A stretch of 64,000 nt of DNA from Domibacillus sp. PGB-M46 (GCF_022668875.1 NZ_JAKGCR010000001.1:310001-374000); one strand, 5' to 3'; counted from the stretch's first letter, positions 1 to 9,211 are shown. Translations and numbers: made by a program. The notes: generated by a model not told the origin, from the letters alone.

Positions 1-197
1 CTTGGGTTCACCACCTGGAACAAATGACCCGCTTAAAAGAAGGCATTGGCCTGCGCCATTACCAGCAGGAAGATCCGATGCGCATTTATGCACGTGAAGG
101 ACTACAGCTTTTCCAAACGTCTTACCGCGACCTGCTTCGTTCTATTTCTGCCAAAACGGCCGCTTTAATGACGGAATTAACGAAAAAGGAGAATTAA
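1..197 (+). CDS. secA2: Accessory Sec translocase SecA2, C-terminal fragment
   Basis: The gene is cut by the window start; the first complete codon is at base 3 and only about 64 C-terminal residues remain. They read WVHHLEQMTRLKEGIGLRHY and then a DPMRIYAREG stretch, which match the helical wing and scaffold region of SecA ATPases. It ends without the Cys-rich zinc tail of the housekeeping SecA, which fits the accessory SecA2 paralogue. The next gene follows after 3 bases and is an accessory-Sec S-layer assembly protein, which strongly supports the SecA2 assignment. The ATPase core lies outside the window, so the call rests on the C-terminus and the neighbour. Confidence 0.82.
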   Translation, partial: WVHHLEQMTRLKEGIGLRHYQQEDPMRIYAREGLQLFQTSYRDLLRSISAKTAALMTELTKKEN

Positions 198-200
198 CCG

Positions 201-1100
201 ATGTTTTCTTTCTTTAAACGAAAAGGGAAAAATGACGATACACTAAAAAATGATGGACGTGAAGCTTCTGTTTCTGCCGCCGATGTCACTGGCGGAGAAA
301 CAGAAGCCGGCACTGAGGAAGTAACAACAGACTTGTCGCTTCATCCGTCCCAGACGGTTACTCAAGAGCAAATGTATGTACTGCGTTTTTTAAATAACGA
401 ACTGCCGCCGCTTAAACGAAACCAGCTGTCTCTTTCCGGCATTGAGTGGAGCGAACAGCCGAATGGCATTGCGGTTTCCGCTTTTGTCCGCAATACCGTT
501 GAGCGGGAGATTACACTCGGCGAGGTCCCTCTTCTTTTGCTGAATGAAAAAAATGAACTCAAAGCGCGGGATACGTTTAATTTAAAAGATCTCGGCTCAC
601 TGCCGGCTGACTCAAGCCGTCCGTGGACGTTTCTTTTTCCTGCTGCGTCTCTTGACCCACGGGTTGAGCTGGGCAAGGAAAACTGGTCGGTTGCGTTTGA
701 TTTAACATCGCGCAAGCATAAGCTTGATCTTGATGAAAAATGGGACAAGACCCTGCCCGAAGAGCAAAAAGAAAATCTGAAGCGTATTGTGGAGAAGCTC
801 GGAAATCCCGCTAAAAATGAACTTAATTTTACGGGATTAAGCGCCGCTACACTCGATAATGGAGATTTAACGATTTCTCTGCTGATCCGAAATGGGTATG
901 AACGCAATGTAAATATCGAAAAACTGCCGCTGCAGCTTTTTGATGCAGCCGGCGACCTTGTTGCCCATGGCCAATTCAACGTCGGTGATTTTGAAGTAAA
1001 AGCGAATACAACAAAGCCGTGGTCATTTGTTTTTCCGGCCTCACTTGTCCAAAAAGAAAATGCCGATTTCTCCAAATGGAGTGTTCGGGTAAGCAAATAA
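201..1100 (+). CDS. slaP: Accessory Sec system S-layer assembly protein (SlaP)
   Basis: A 299-residue protein without a signal peptide. It has an acidic, low-complexity N-terminus (about 1-55) followed by two copies of the same module, about residues 60-165 and 190-297; each ends in a PW-x-F-x-FPA motif (PWTFLFPA and PWSFVFPA). This duplicated architecture is that of SlaP, the cytoplasmic helper that works with SecA2 to export S-layer proteins in Bacillus anthracis. The ATG at 201 has AAGGAG inside the last codons of secA2, so the two genes are translated as a pair. A strong hairpin terminator follows. Two SLH-domain proteins in this window are plausible clients, though that link is inference. 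Confidence 0.87.
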   Translation: MFSFFKRKGKNDDTLKNDGREASVSAADVTGGETEAGTEEVTTDLSLHPSQTVTQEQMYVLRFLNNELPPLKRNQLSLSGIEWSEQPNGIAVSAFVRNTVEREITLGEVPLLLLNEKNELKARDTFNLKDLGSLPADSSRPWTFLFPAASLDPRVELGKENWSVAFDLTSRKHKLDLDEKWDKTLPEEQKENLKRIVEKLGNPAKNELNFTGLSAATLDNGDLTISLLIRNGYERNVNIEKLPLQLFDAAGDLVAHGQFNVGDFEVKANTTKPWSFVFPASLVQKENADFSKWSVRVSK

Positions 1101-1149
1101 AAAAAGTGCGCTTATCGTCAGCTGGACTGATGATAAGCGCACTTTTTTA
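1101..1149 (+). terminator. Intrinsic terminator after secA2-slaP
   Basis: An A-rich 5' arm and a GTGCGCTTATC arm pair with GATAAGCGCAC, followed by a T run. It ends the secA2-slaP transcript. Confidence 0.9.
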
Positions 1150-1485
1150 GTGAGGTGCAATAAAATAAGCACCTGCCATACCGGACAGATGCTCACAGCT
1201 TGTACCAACCACGTTCTAGCAAAACGAGTTATTTACATACAAAACGGAAACTATAAGTCCATTCTATCATATCTTTTTGCACTTACAACTGTTATTTTCA
1301 TAATTGAAGCGGCCTCACGGCTTATTGTCGAAAAATGAGAGCTGTAGTATGATTAAGGCTGTCGTTAACCGTTATGTTAACGCAATCATCCATTTTAATA
1401 GATAAACAGAAATTTTCTTTCCTTAGACTCTGCCTGCAAGGAAGTAGTATGCAAGTTTTTATTTTAACGTTAAGGTGTGATATAC
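1150..1485. other. Intergenic region with a perfect palindrome
   Basis: No convincing gene is seen. The only marked structure is CGTTAAC-CGTTAT-GTTAACG at 1363-1382, a perfect 7-base inverted repeat upstream of the SGNH-like gene, which could be an operator. A short reading frame through this stretch lacks a ribosome binding site and family resemblance. Confidence 0.5.
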
Positions 1486-2529
1486 GTGAAGCAGTCCAGA
1501 CGATTTCTGGCAATCTTTTTTTCTCTTTTCTTTTTGGCGATTGTGCCGCTTGCTGCCCTGAACTATCTGATTGACCCTCTTTGGACATTCAGCCCGAAGC
1601 ATGCCTGGAATGACCGCCAGGATGTGATTAATGAACGGCAGCAAAAAACAAATCGGATTTACTTTCAGCCCTTTTCCTATGATACGATCCTGCTCGGTTC
1701 CAGCCGGTCTACTTACATCGATCAGCACGAGTTTAAAAGCATGAAGGTATACAATTATTCCGTCAGTAATATGTCGATTCGCGAGTACGACACTTTCCTG
1801 GCTTTCGCGGAAAAACATAGTGAACAGCCGATCCAGCGCGTAATTTTAGGACTCGATTTCTTTAAATCGTCTGTGCAGGAAAGCAGCCAGCCCTATTCAC
1901 TGACCAACTATGAAAAACAGTTTGAAGATCCGCTGTACCGGTTTAAAAATTTACTGTCGCTTGATACGCTGAAGTATTCACTGAAAGACGCCCGTATGTC
2001 TATCACAAATGAGGTATCGCTTGAACGTGTATATAATCGGGAAAATGTAGCGGACGCCAAAGAAATTTCCCAAAAAGAGCGTGAAGAACAAACAGCACAA
2101 AAAATCAATCGCTTTAAACAAGAATTCTATGGAAGCCACTATGTGTATAACCCGAGATACAAGGAATATTTAACGATATTCAACAAACGCCACCCGAATG
2201 TAGAAAAAATCATTTATACGACGCCGATTTCAATGGAGCTGTTTGATGCACTTGTTGAAACGGGCCATCTTAAAGACTATGAACAATGGCTGCGTGACCT
2301 GGTAGATGTGTACGGTGGTGTTTATAACTTTATGTATCCGAATGAAGTGACCAACGATTTAAACAACTATTTTGATGGCCACCACTTCTATCCGGAAACC
2401 GGCACAAAAATCGCCAAACGGATCGATGCGGGTCCCGATGCTGAAAGCTCATTTGGTGTTTATGTAACAAAAGAAAATATCGACCAGCATCTGCAGGATG
2501 TGCGAAACGCTCTTTCAAAACGAAAATAA
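1486..2529 (+). CDS. Membrane-anchored SGNH-hydrolase-like protein
   Basis: About 347 residues with one N-terminal membrane anchor (FLAIFFSLFFLAIVPLAAL) and an extracytoplasmic domain. The motif LLGSSRS near residue 70 resembles SGNH block I (Gly-x-Ser), and FDGHHFYPETG near the C-terminus gives the Asp-x-x-His of block V. Families of this shape include the acyl-transfer partners of envelope polymer O-acylation and relatives of DltD, but the substrate cannot be told. GTG at 1486 is chosen because AAGGTG lies 8 bases upstream; the longer reading from 1477 would overlap the ribosome binding site. The gene stands alone, closed by a terminator shared with the convergent LysM gene. Confidence 0.6.
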   Translation: MKQSRRFLAIFFSLFFLAIVPLAALNYLIDPLWTFSPKHAWNDRQDVINERQQKTNRIYFQPFSYDTILLGSSRSTYIDQHEFKSMKVYNYSVSNMSIREYDTFLAFAEKHSEQPIQRVILGLDFFKSSVQESSQPYSLTNYEKQFEDPLYRFKNLLSLDTLKYSLKDARMSITNEVSLERVYNRENVADAKEISQKEREEQTAQKINRFKQEFYGSHYVYNPRYKEYLTIFNKRHPNVEKIIYTTPISMELFDALVETGHLKDYEQWLRDLVDVYGGVYNFMYPNEVTNDLNNYFDGHHFYPETGTKIAKRIDAGPDAESSFGVYVTKENIDQHLQDVRNALSKRK

Positions 2530-2531
2530 AA

Positions 2532-2557
2532 CGGTCCCTATATGGGACCGCTTTTTT
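2532..2557 (+). terminator. Terminator between convergent genes
   Basis: CGGTCCC-TATAT-GGGACCG stem followed by CTTTTTT. The T run overlaps the stop codon of the convergent LysM hydrolase gene. Confidence 0.85.
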
Positions 2558-4001
2558 AGTAGAATCGTTTAAAAGCAGTGAATCTTGGTTGAAAGTAAGA
2601 ATTGCTTAAACTTGAAATGGTAATGCCGGACGAAGAGCTCGCGTGGATAAACTGCCCTCCGCCAATATAAATCCCCATATGGGAAATGCCTTTTTTATAC
2701 GTATTGCTGAAAAACACAAGATCCCCTACAGCTGGACTGGAAACTTCGTAGGACCGGCTGTAATAGCCCTCTGTATTCGTCCGGGCAATACTTTTGCCTG
2801 CTGCTTTGTACACATAATAAATAAAACCGCTGCAATCAAAGCCAGAAGTGGATGCACCGCCCCATACGTAAGGAATGCCCATCAAGGACTTTGCTGTACT
2901 GATCAGCGTGTTGACGCTGTAGCCGCCGGAAGAAGCGGGATTGCTTACCTGTGTCGGCGTCTTGCCAATACCCGCGCTGCCGGCTATCTTTAATTTCTGT
3001 CCAACGAAAATAACGTCCGATTTCAAGCCGTTCATTTGTTTCAGTGCCGCCACAGTCATTCCATACCTTGAAGCAATCGCGCCTAATGAATCTCCGCTTT
3101 GCACAACATATAAACCATTAGACACGGGAGACGATGGTTGATTAGGTGAAGACGGACTTTGAGTAACAGTGGCACTGCCGCTTACTTTCAGTTTTTGTCC
3201 AACGTAAATCACATCGGTTGTTAAACGATTTAATTGCTTTAGTGATGAGACCGTTGTTTTGAAGCGGGAAGCAATGAGTCCGAGAGAATCTCCGCTTTGT
3301 ACGGTATATGTGCTGGTTGAAGTTGATGGCTTCGACGTGCCCGTATTAGCGGCCGGCGTTGAAGAAAAGGCACTTCCACTCACCTTCAGCTTCTGACCTG
3401 CGTAAATCACATCCGTTGAAAGAGCATTTAATTGCTTCAGAGCTGAAACGCTTGTTTTATAGCGGGAAGCAATTAGACCAAGAGAATCCCCGCTCTGTAC
3501 AGTATATGTACTCGTTGAAGTTGAAGTCGACGGCTTGGACGTGCTGGCCGGCGTTGAAGAAGCACTTCCGCTCACCTTCAGCTTCTGCCCTGCATAAATC
3601 ACATCGCTTGAAAGACCGTTTAATTGTTTTATAGCCGAAACGCTTGTTTTATAGCGGGAAGCAATCAGACCAAGAGAATCCCCACTTTGAACGGTGTAGG
3701 ATGAAGCGGCAGCTGTATACACAGCTGCTGCCGGCTCCGCCATTTCTGCTTTGACCTCATTCGACTCTACCTGAACGTTTTCTTCCGTATGGGAAACGAT
3801 AAGCTGGTCATTAATGGACAACGCATCTGACGTAAGATTGTTTAGTTCCATTAACTGAACGACTGATAGTTTGTACTGGCTGGCGATGCTGAACAGCGTG
3901 TCACCCTTTTTCACTGTGTACAGTTCTGAAGCGTGCGCAGCCGACGCGGCACCGGTTGCGATAAATGCTGCAGCTGTTAAAGAAATAACCGTTTTATTCA
4001 T
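2556..4001 (-). CDS. LytF-like peptidoglycan endopeptidase, five LysM plus NlpC/P60
   Basis: A 481-residue secreted cell-wall hydrolase. A signal peptide (1-25, ending AHAS) is followed by five LysM repeats at about 27-70, 101-144, 165-208, 231-274 and 297-340, joined by Ser/Thr/Pro linkers. The NlpC/P60 domain spans about 362-481 with Cys390 (FDCSG), His441 (ISHMG) and His453 (FIHAS) as the catalytic set. Domain count and length match B. subtilis LytF, a D,L-endopeptidase of cell separation. LysM repeats 2-4 are nearly identical at DNA level (roughly 3180-3700), a sign of recent internal duplication. The ATG has GAGGAG 7 bases upstream. Confidence 0.92.
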   Translation of the reverse strand: MNKTVISLTAAAFIATGAASAAHASELYTVKKGDTLFSIASQYKLSVVQLMELNNLTSDALSINDQLIVSHTEENVQVESNEVKAEMAEPAAAVYTAAASSYTVQSGDSLGLIASRYKTSVSAIKQLNGLSSDVIYAGQKLKVSGSASSTPASTSKPSTSTSTSTYTVQSGDSLGLIASRYKTSVSALKQLNALSTDVIYAGQKLKVSGSAFSSTPAANTGTSKPSTSTSTYTVQSGDSLGLIASRFKTTVSSLKQLNRLTTDVIYVGQKLKVSGSATVTQSPSSPNQPSSPVSNGLYVVQSGDSLGAIASRYGMTVAALKQMNGLKSDVIFVGQKLKIAGSAGIGKTPTQVSNPASSGGYSVNTLISTAKSLMGIPYVWGGASTSGFDCSGFIYYVYKAAGKSIARTNTEGYYSRSYEVSSPAVGDLVFFSNTYKKGISHMGIYIGGGQFIHASSSSGITISSLSNSYFQPRFTAFKRFY

Positions 4002-4126
4002 TGGACCGCTCCTCTACTCTCCGTATCTACTCTCTAGTTCTATCGTCTAGTTTTCTTAACTTTTTATCGCTTCTGGTAAGCTTTTATTCTTTCAGTCTAA
4101 TGATCTAGAGAAAAACCTATATTTTC

Positions 4127-6124
4127 TTATTTACGATACGTCTTCCATTTTACATAAAAAGCACGGGCTTTGTCGACCGCTTCTTTGCTTCCACCCGCTT
4201 CCGCCGCGTCTTCCACAAGCAGCGCAAGGACAAAAGACGGGTTGTTTGCATCATAGGAAACAAATAAGCCGTTTTCTTTTCCAGTCGTTCCTTGTTTCTC
4301 TTTGATTTCAGCTGTGCCGGTTTTGCCGGAGATGGCCATGCCTTCAATATTCACAGCACGGGCGGTTCCACGCTCTACTACGCCGCGCAGTCCTTTTCGA
4401 ATGATGGATGCTTGTTCTTCTGTCACAAGTTCTTTCTGCCAGACAGACGGCTCATCATCAAGAAGCAGGAGCGGCTTCATCATCGTCCCTTTATTTAAAA
4501 AAGCTCCATAGGCATTGGCCAGATGCGTCATTGATGTCAGTACTTCTCCCTGGCCGTAGCCGGTATCAGCCAGTAAAATGTCTGAATCAAACGTACCGGA
4601 ATTTGAGATCTGCGACTCACGCACCGGATAAGCAAACGGATACTCCACGCCAAATCCAAATGATTGGAGCCCCGCTCTCATTCCATCTGCTCCCGTATCA
4701 AGTGCCGCCATCGCAAAATAAATATTATCAGATGCCACGATAGCGGATTCCAAATTTACAGGACCCGCCGACTCACTGACACGGGTTACCCGGTAATTGC
4801 CCCACGATGCATCCTTTTGCCATTGAAGCCCTTCAATCGTTTTACCGGCCGCCGGATCCAGCTTGCCCGCTTTCATCGCAACGGACGCTGTAATCGGCTT
4901 CATGGTGGAACCCGGTGAGTAAGCCGCGGCAAAGCGATTCAAGAGCGGCTGCTTTGGATCATCTTGAAGCTCGGTATACCGGTTTGCGGGTATGCCCCGG
5001 GCAAATTCATTTGGATCAAAAGAAGGAGAGGAAACAAGCGCCAGCACATCTCCTGAAGCCGGTTCTAGAGCCGAAGCGGTTCCGGCTGTTCCTTCCATTT
5101 GTTCAAACAGTGTTTTTTGCATTTCTGCGTTGATGGTTACCTTTACATCCTGGCCGTTTTTCGGCTCCTTCTTCGCGATAACCACCGGCTCTTCTTTCTC
5201 TTTTTCGATAAAAATCTGCACGCCGTCCGTTTCTTTCAACTGCTCTTCAAACAGCTGCTCCAGACCGCGTTTCCCAATTTGATCACCTTGTGTGTACCCT
5301 TTGTTTTCTTTCAGCTCTTCTGCGCTGATCTCACCTGTATAACCGGTTAAATGCCCGGCAGCTGCACCGTATGGATAAACACGGACTGCTTTGGAAGCTG
5401 TGGCCGCTCCTTTCACAGCTGACACTTTTTTGATCAATTCCTTGTTGGATGAAGCGACGGTTTGAAGCGGAACAAAGTACCCGTCCTGCACCCAGCTTTG
5501 GCCGAGCTGCTTGTTTATATCTTCTGTTGCTAAGCCAAGCAGTTTAGCCAGCTGCGCTTTCCCTGCTTCATCAATGGCGCCGGCGTTTACACCAATCGAA
5601 ACCGCTGTTCCGTTGACGGCAAGCGAGCTGCCGTTCCGGTCAAAGATACGCCCCCGCTGGGCTTCAAGCGTTTGAATGCGTACTTTGTCCCCCTCATCAT
5701 AATCAGGTAGCAAAAAAGAAGGATCCCAGTCAATCAGCCATTCCTCACCCTCATCTGTTTCTTCCAGCTTCATTACCGCTTCTTTTTTAAATGAGACCGG
5801 TCCGGCGATGGTCTCCATTTGGATTTGAAGCGGCAGCCGTGCCGTCTGATCATTGTCCATCTTCACGTCTTCTTCTGTTGGCAGCTCTACTTGAAGCTTG
5901 TCCATTTCAATATCTGACATAATATTTTTATATCGTTCCGTAAACTCTTTTTTCGTCATAGACGATTTAGTTTCCTGCGTAAAGTGTTCATACATCCCGC
6001 CATAATCGTTGTCCTGCCATTCACTCACATACGCTTCCAGCTCACTTTCCGGTGCTTCCGGTCCGCCGCAGCCGCTGATGAGCGCAGCTGAACCCGCTGC
6101 CAAAAACATTGCAAAACGCTTCAT
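4127..6124 (-). CDS. pbpC: Penicillin-binding transpeptidase, PBP3/MecA type lipoprotein
   Basis: A 665-residue class B PBP. The N-terminus is a lipoprotein signal with lipobox LISGC (Cys19). It is followed by an NTF2-like MecA_N domain (about 25-145), a dimerisation domain (about 150-320) and the transpeptidase domain. The active-site motifs are S406-TMK, S465-DN and K601-TG. This is the architecture of B. subtilis PbpC (PBP3) and of MecA-type low-affinity PBPs, which cross-link peptidoglycan outside the membrane. The start has GGGGGAG 9 bases upstream. It appears monocistronic. Whether it confers beta-lactam resistance cannot be judged from sequence. Confidence 0.9.
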   Translation of the reverse strand: MKRFAMFLAAGSAALISGCGGPEAPESELEAYVSEWQDNDYGGMYEHFTQETKSSMTKKEFTERYKNIMSDIEMDKLQVELPTEEDVKMDNDQTARLPLQIQMETIAGPVSFKKEAVMKLEETDEGEEWLIDWDPSFLLPDYDEGDKVRIQTLEAQRGRIFDRNGSSLAVNGTAVSIGVNAGAIDEAGKAQLAKLLGLATEDINKQLGQSWVQDGYFVPLQTVASSNKELIKKVSAVKGAATASKAVRVYPYGAAAGHLTGYTGEISAEELKENKGYTQGDQIGKRGLEQLFEEQLKETDGVQIFIEKEKEEPVVIAKKEPKNGQDVKVTINAEMQKTLFEQMEGTAGTASALEPASGDVLALVSSPSFDPNEFARGIPANRYTELQDDPKQPLLNRFAAAYSPGSTMKPITASVAMKAGKLDPAAGKTIEGLQWQKDASWGNYRVTRVSESAGPVNLESAIVASDNIYFAMAALDTGADGMRAGLQSFGFGVEYPFAYPVRESQISNSGTFDSDILLADTGYGQGEVLTSMTHLANAYGAFLNKGTMMKPLLLLDDEPSVWQKELVTEEQASIIRKGLRGVVERGTARAVNIEGMAISGKTGTAEIKEKQGTTGKENGLFVSYDANNPSFVLALLVEDAAEAGGSKEAVDKARAFYVKWKTYRK

Positions 6125-6161
6125 TATTCCGCTCCCCCCTGTTTTTCTACTAGTATAGCAG

Positions 6162-6190
6162 AAAAAAACGGCTCTTTTGAAAAGAGCCGT
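6162..6190 (-). terminator. Minus-strand terminator
   Basis: On the minus strand ACGGCTCTTTT-C-AAAAGAGCCGT is followed by a T run, closing the small gene that ends at 6205. A second AAAGAGCCG copy at 6193 allows an alternative plus-strand hairpin. Confidence 0.75.
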
Positions 6191-6204
6191 AAAAGAGCCG
6201 TTTT

Positions 6205-6627
6205 TTAAAGAATCGGAATATCAATCAGGAGACAGCGTTCAGGCTGTGCCTCTGTATGATGGAGGAGGGCACGGGCTGATAAGAATTGAACAGCTTCCCC
6301 CCGGCGAATATAAAAACGCCTGGCAATTGACATCATCACCGATTTTGATAAAAAGGATGCTGTCACAGCTGTAATATATAAATAGCCTTCTGACAGGTTA
6401 TAATCAATGATGACCTCCTGCCACACTCCCTTGTGGGCCACAATCATTTTAATGGCCCCTTTTTCGCCAAGATGCCACTCTTTTTCAGCCGGCTGGGCGA
6501 ACGGGGTAAATTCGGCATCGAGTATGAGTCCTTCCTGATAAACCGTCATAAAGCGAATCATGCAGTCGTCTTTCCGTCCATTGACAAAAATAAGCGAGCT
6601 TTCCACTGCTTCATTTGGTTTCTCCAT
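6205..6627 (-). CDS. Conserved hypothetical protein, 140 aa
   Basis: A soluble 140-residue protein of mixed composition without signal peptide, membrane segment or a motif I recognise. The start at 6627 is well supported by AAAGGAG 6 bases upstream. The gene stands alone between a PBP gene on the same strand and a divergent MFS permease, and has its own terminator. Function unknown; the RBS and terminator make it a real gene. Confidence 0.65.
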   Translation of the reverse strand: MEKPNEAVESSLIFVNGRKDDCMIRFMTVYQEGLILDAEFTPFAQPAEKEWHLGEKGAIKMIVAHKGVWQEVIIDYNLSEGYLYITAVTASFLSKSVMMSIARRFYIRRGEAVQFLSARALLHHTEAQPERCLLIDIPIL

Positions 6628-6822
6628 CCGATTCTCCTTTTTCTCGTCTTAGTCGTCCCTTTTTCCTATTTCGACACCACTTTTCAATATCCTTCAAAAA
6701 ACCTCAGAAAAAGCCAATTGTTAAAAAGAAACAGGACATAAGAAAGATTCTTTTCTTTTCGTGCAAAAAAAATCATATTTTCGCTATAATGGATAAATAC
6801 TGACAAAATAAAGGAAGATTCG

Positions 6823-7965
6823 ATGATTTTTACTTCACAGTTTTGGCTGTCTTTAATGTTTTTTGCTTTTTACTTTTCATGGGGGATCTTTATGCCCTAT
6901 TGGAACGCGTGGCTTGTTTCGGAAAAGCAGCTGCCTGTTGAAACCGCCTCTACGCTTATTGCGATTGGATTGTTTATCCGTGCAGCTTCTACCTTTTTTC
7001 TTTATCCGGCGTTGAGCGCCAAGTTTCCAGCCGGCACGCTTCTCAAATGGTTTTCTATACTTGCAGCCCTTCTTTCCATTCTTTTTATCCCGGCTTCCAG
7101 CTACATGACGCTGCTGATGGTGATGATTGTATTCAGCTTGATTTACCCGATTATTATGCCAATGGCCGACAGTGCGGGTGCCCTGTTAATGAAAACAGAA
7201 CACATTCATTATGGAAAAAGCCGTTCCTGGGGTTCAATCGGCTACACCGTATCTGTTTTTTTAATCGGCATCGCTACTGCTATGTTTACCAATACAGCGA
7301 TTTTGTATATGTTAATCGGAAGTCTTATTTTCACAGCGGCTGTGGCTTCTTTCCGCACACCATCTGTTCTCCAGCAAAGCGGAGACCTGCGGCATGTGCC
7401 GCTTCGCCAGCTGTTTCGATCACGCCGTTTTATGACCGCGCTCCTCATCTGCGTACTCATTCAAGGCGCTCATGCCGCTTATTATAATTATGGGGTGCTG
7501 TATTTAGAATATCTTGGGGTAAACAATATTTGGACAGGGGTTATTTTAAACATTGCAGTTGCAGCCGAAATTCTTTTTTTCATGGCAGCCGACCGGTTCC
7601 TTGGCCGCGTCTCTGTCCGTTCCATGTTTATGTGGGCAGCACTGGCAGCGGTTTTGCGATGGGCTCTCATGTTTATCTTCCCTTCGGTCCCTGTTTATAT
7701 TTTTGCCCAAGTCTTTCACGCTTTTACATTCGGGCTGGCACATTATGCGTTTATCCGGCTGCTGAATGAAGAATTCGACTCTTCGGAAATTCCAGCCGCC
7801 CAGGGCGTTTATTCTTCACTTGGAATGGGGCTGAGTACGGCTGTTTTAACATTTGGAGCAGGCTTCTTATACGATATAGAACCCCGACTTGCTTTTTTAA
7901 GCATGGCAGCCGTGGCACTTCCTGCTGTTTTTATCAGCTTTTTGATGAGAAAAGGAAAAAGATAA
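6823..7965 (+). CDS. MFS permease, YwbF / MFS_1-like family
   Basis: A 380-residue, highly hydrophobic protein with about 12 predicted membrane segments, slightly short for the major facilitator superfamily. The compact form and the N-terminal half (FAFYFSWGIFMPYWNAWLV) fit the MFS_1-like family that includes sugar or nucleoside proton symporters and B. subtilis YwbF. The substrate is not deducible. AAAGGAAG lies just upstream of ATG, and a TATAAT -10 box is seen at 6785-6790. The amidohydrolase gene begins about 80 bases downstream with no clear terminator between, so partial co-transcription is possible. Confidence 0.75.
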   Translation: MIFTSQFWLSLMFFAFYFSWGIFMPYWNAWLVSEKQLPVETASTLIAIGLFIRAASTFFLYPALSAKFPAGTLLKWFSILAALLSILFIPASSYMTLLMVMIVFSLIYPIIMPMADSAGALLMKTEHIHYGKSRSWGSIGYTVSVFLIGIATAMFTNTAILYMLIGSLIFTAAVASFRTPSVLQQSGDLRHVPLRQLFRSRRFMTALLICVLIQGAHAAYYNYGVLYLEYLGVNNIWTGVILNIAVAAEILFFMAADRFLGRVSVRSMFMWAALAAVLRWALMFIFPSVPVYIFAQVFHAFTFGLAHYAFIRLLNEEFDSSEIPAAQGVYSSLGMGLSTAVLTFGAGFLYDIEPRLAFLSMAAVALPAVFISFLMRKGKR

Positions 7966-8044
7966 GAATTTTCAGTTATTTGCCAAGCCAAAAGGTTTAT
8001 TTTCGCTTATACTAATAGAAAGAATGACTGGGGGAGGGCTTGCG

Positions 8045-9172
8045 ATGGCTCAAACGGAATTAACATTTGAAAATAGACTTCTTGAGATTTTCGAACATTT
8101 GCATGCGCATCCAGAAATCAGCTGGAAAGAAACAGAAACAACCGCATATATCTCACAGCTTCTAACAAAAGAAGGCGTTCGTTCTTATACATTTGACGAT
8201 TGTACGGGATTAATTGCGGAAATTGGCAGCGGTTCGCCGGTTGTGGCGGTTCGCGCCGATATTGATGCTCTGTGGCAGCAGGTAGACGGAGAGTTTCGCG
8301 CTAATCATTCATGCGGGCATGATGCCCATATGTCGATCGTGATTGGCACGATTTTAACATTAAAGGATCAGGTAACAGAAGGCGGCGGCACCGTTCGATT
8401 TATTTTTCAGCCCGCAGAAGAAACGGGCACAGGGGCACTGAAAATGGTTAAAAAAGGCGTGGTTGATGATGTTGATTACTTGTTCGGTATTCACCTCCGC
8501 CCTATTGAAGAGGTGCCTTTCGGAAAAATTACACCGTCTGTTCACCACGGGGCTGTTGCTTTTTTACACGGAAAAGTGATTGGTGATGACGCACACGGCG
8601 CACGGCCGCACCAGGGAGTGAATGCCATTGAGGTGATGTCTTCTTTGAGCCGTCAGCTTAACACCATCAATTTCTCGCCTTTTGAGCCGTATTCTGCTAA
8701 GATGACGCACATTGAAGCCGGCGGACAAAGCTTAAATATCATTCCCGGTTCGGGGAAGTTCGGACTCGATGTCCGTGCACAGCGTAATAAAGTGCTGCTC
8801 GATCTTCAAAAAGCCGTCGAGCATAAAATTGAACAAATCAGTATGCTGTATGAAGTGCAGATTGACTATGAATGGATGGATTTTACCCCGGCCGCTGAAG
8901 TCTCTGAAGAAGCAGAAGCGTTTTTACGGAAAGGAATCATTGAAGTGTGCGGTGAACAAGCACTGGCCGACCCACTCATCACATCCGGCAGCGATGACTT
9001 TCACTTTTATACCATTAAACGCCCCCATATAAAAGCGTGTATGATGGGACTTGGTGCAGGACTTACACCCGGTCTTCACCATCCGCATATGACATTTGAC
9101 AGGCGTATTATCAAAATCGGCGCTGAAGCGCTGGCTGCAAGCGTCAGACATGCATTAAAGGGCGAATCATAA
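8045..9172 (+). CDS. amhX: M20-family amidohydrolase (AmhX-like)
   Basis: A 375-residue cytoplasmic metallohydrolase. It carries the M20 metal motifs AVRADIDALWQ, HSCGHDAHM and PAEETGTG, a GARPHQGVNA dimerisation or lid segment, and the C-terminal SDDFHFY and GLHHPHMTF metal-binding stretches. The last is characteristic of B. subtilis AmhX, a member of the N-acyl-amino-acid amidohydrolase group that removes acyl or amide groups from amino acid conjugates. ATG at 8045 is preferred over 8024 because GGGGGAGGG lies between the two and suits only the downstream ATG. It converges with a kinase-like gene across a shared terminator. Confidence 0.85.
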   Translation: MAQTELTFENRLLEIFEHLHAHPEISWKETETTAYISQLLTKEGVRSYTFDDCTGLIAEIGSGSPVVAVRADIDALWQQVDGEFRANHSCGHDAHMSIVIGTILTLKDQVTEGGGTVRFIFQPAEETGTGALKMVKKGVVDDVDYLFGIHLRPIEEVPFGKITPSVHHGAVAFLHGKVIGDDAHGARPHQGVNAIEVMSSLSRQLNTINFSPFEPYSAKMTHIEAGGQSLNIIPGSGKFGLDVRAQRNKVLLDLQKAVEHKIEQISMLYEVQIDYEWMDFTPAAEVSEEAEAFLRKGIIEVCGEQALADPLITSGSDDFHFYTIKRPHIKACMMGLGAGLTPGLHHPHMTFDRRIIKIGAEALAASVRHALKGES

Positions 9173-9173
9173 G

Positions 9174-9211
9174 CAAAATCCGCAGTAGACCGAAGTCACT
9201 GCGGATTTTTT
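9174..9211. terminator. Bidirectional terminator
   Basis: AAAATCCGCAGT pairs with ACTGCGGATTTTTT; A and T runs on both sides serve both convergent genes. Confidence 0.88.

Noticed and set aside
362-1096. Long minus-strand frame inside slaP
   Set aside because: Antisense shadow of slaP with basic, low-information composition and no start signal; the plus-strand frame has clear family motifs.
1150-1338. 62-residue ORF after slaP
   Set aside because: No ribosome binding site, begins inside the terminator region and resembles no family.
8769-9151. Alternative frames inside the amidohydrolase gene
   Set aside because: Both strands are open by codon bias only; the M20 motifs lie in the annotated frame.
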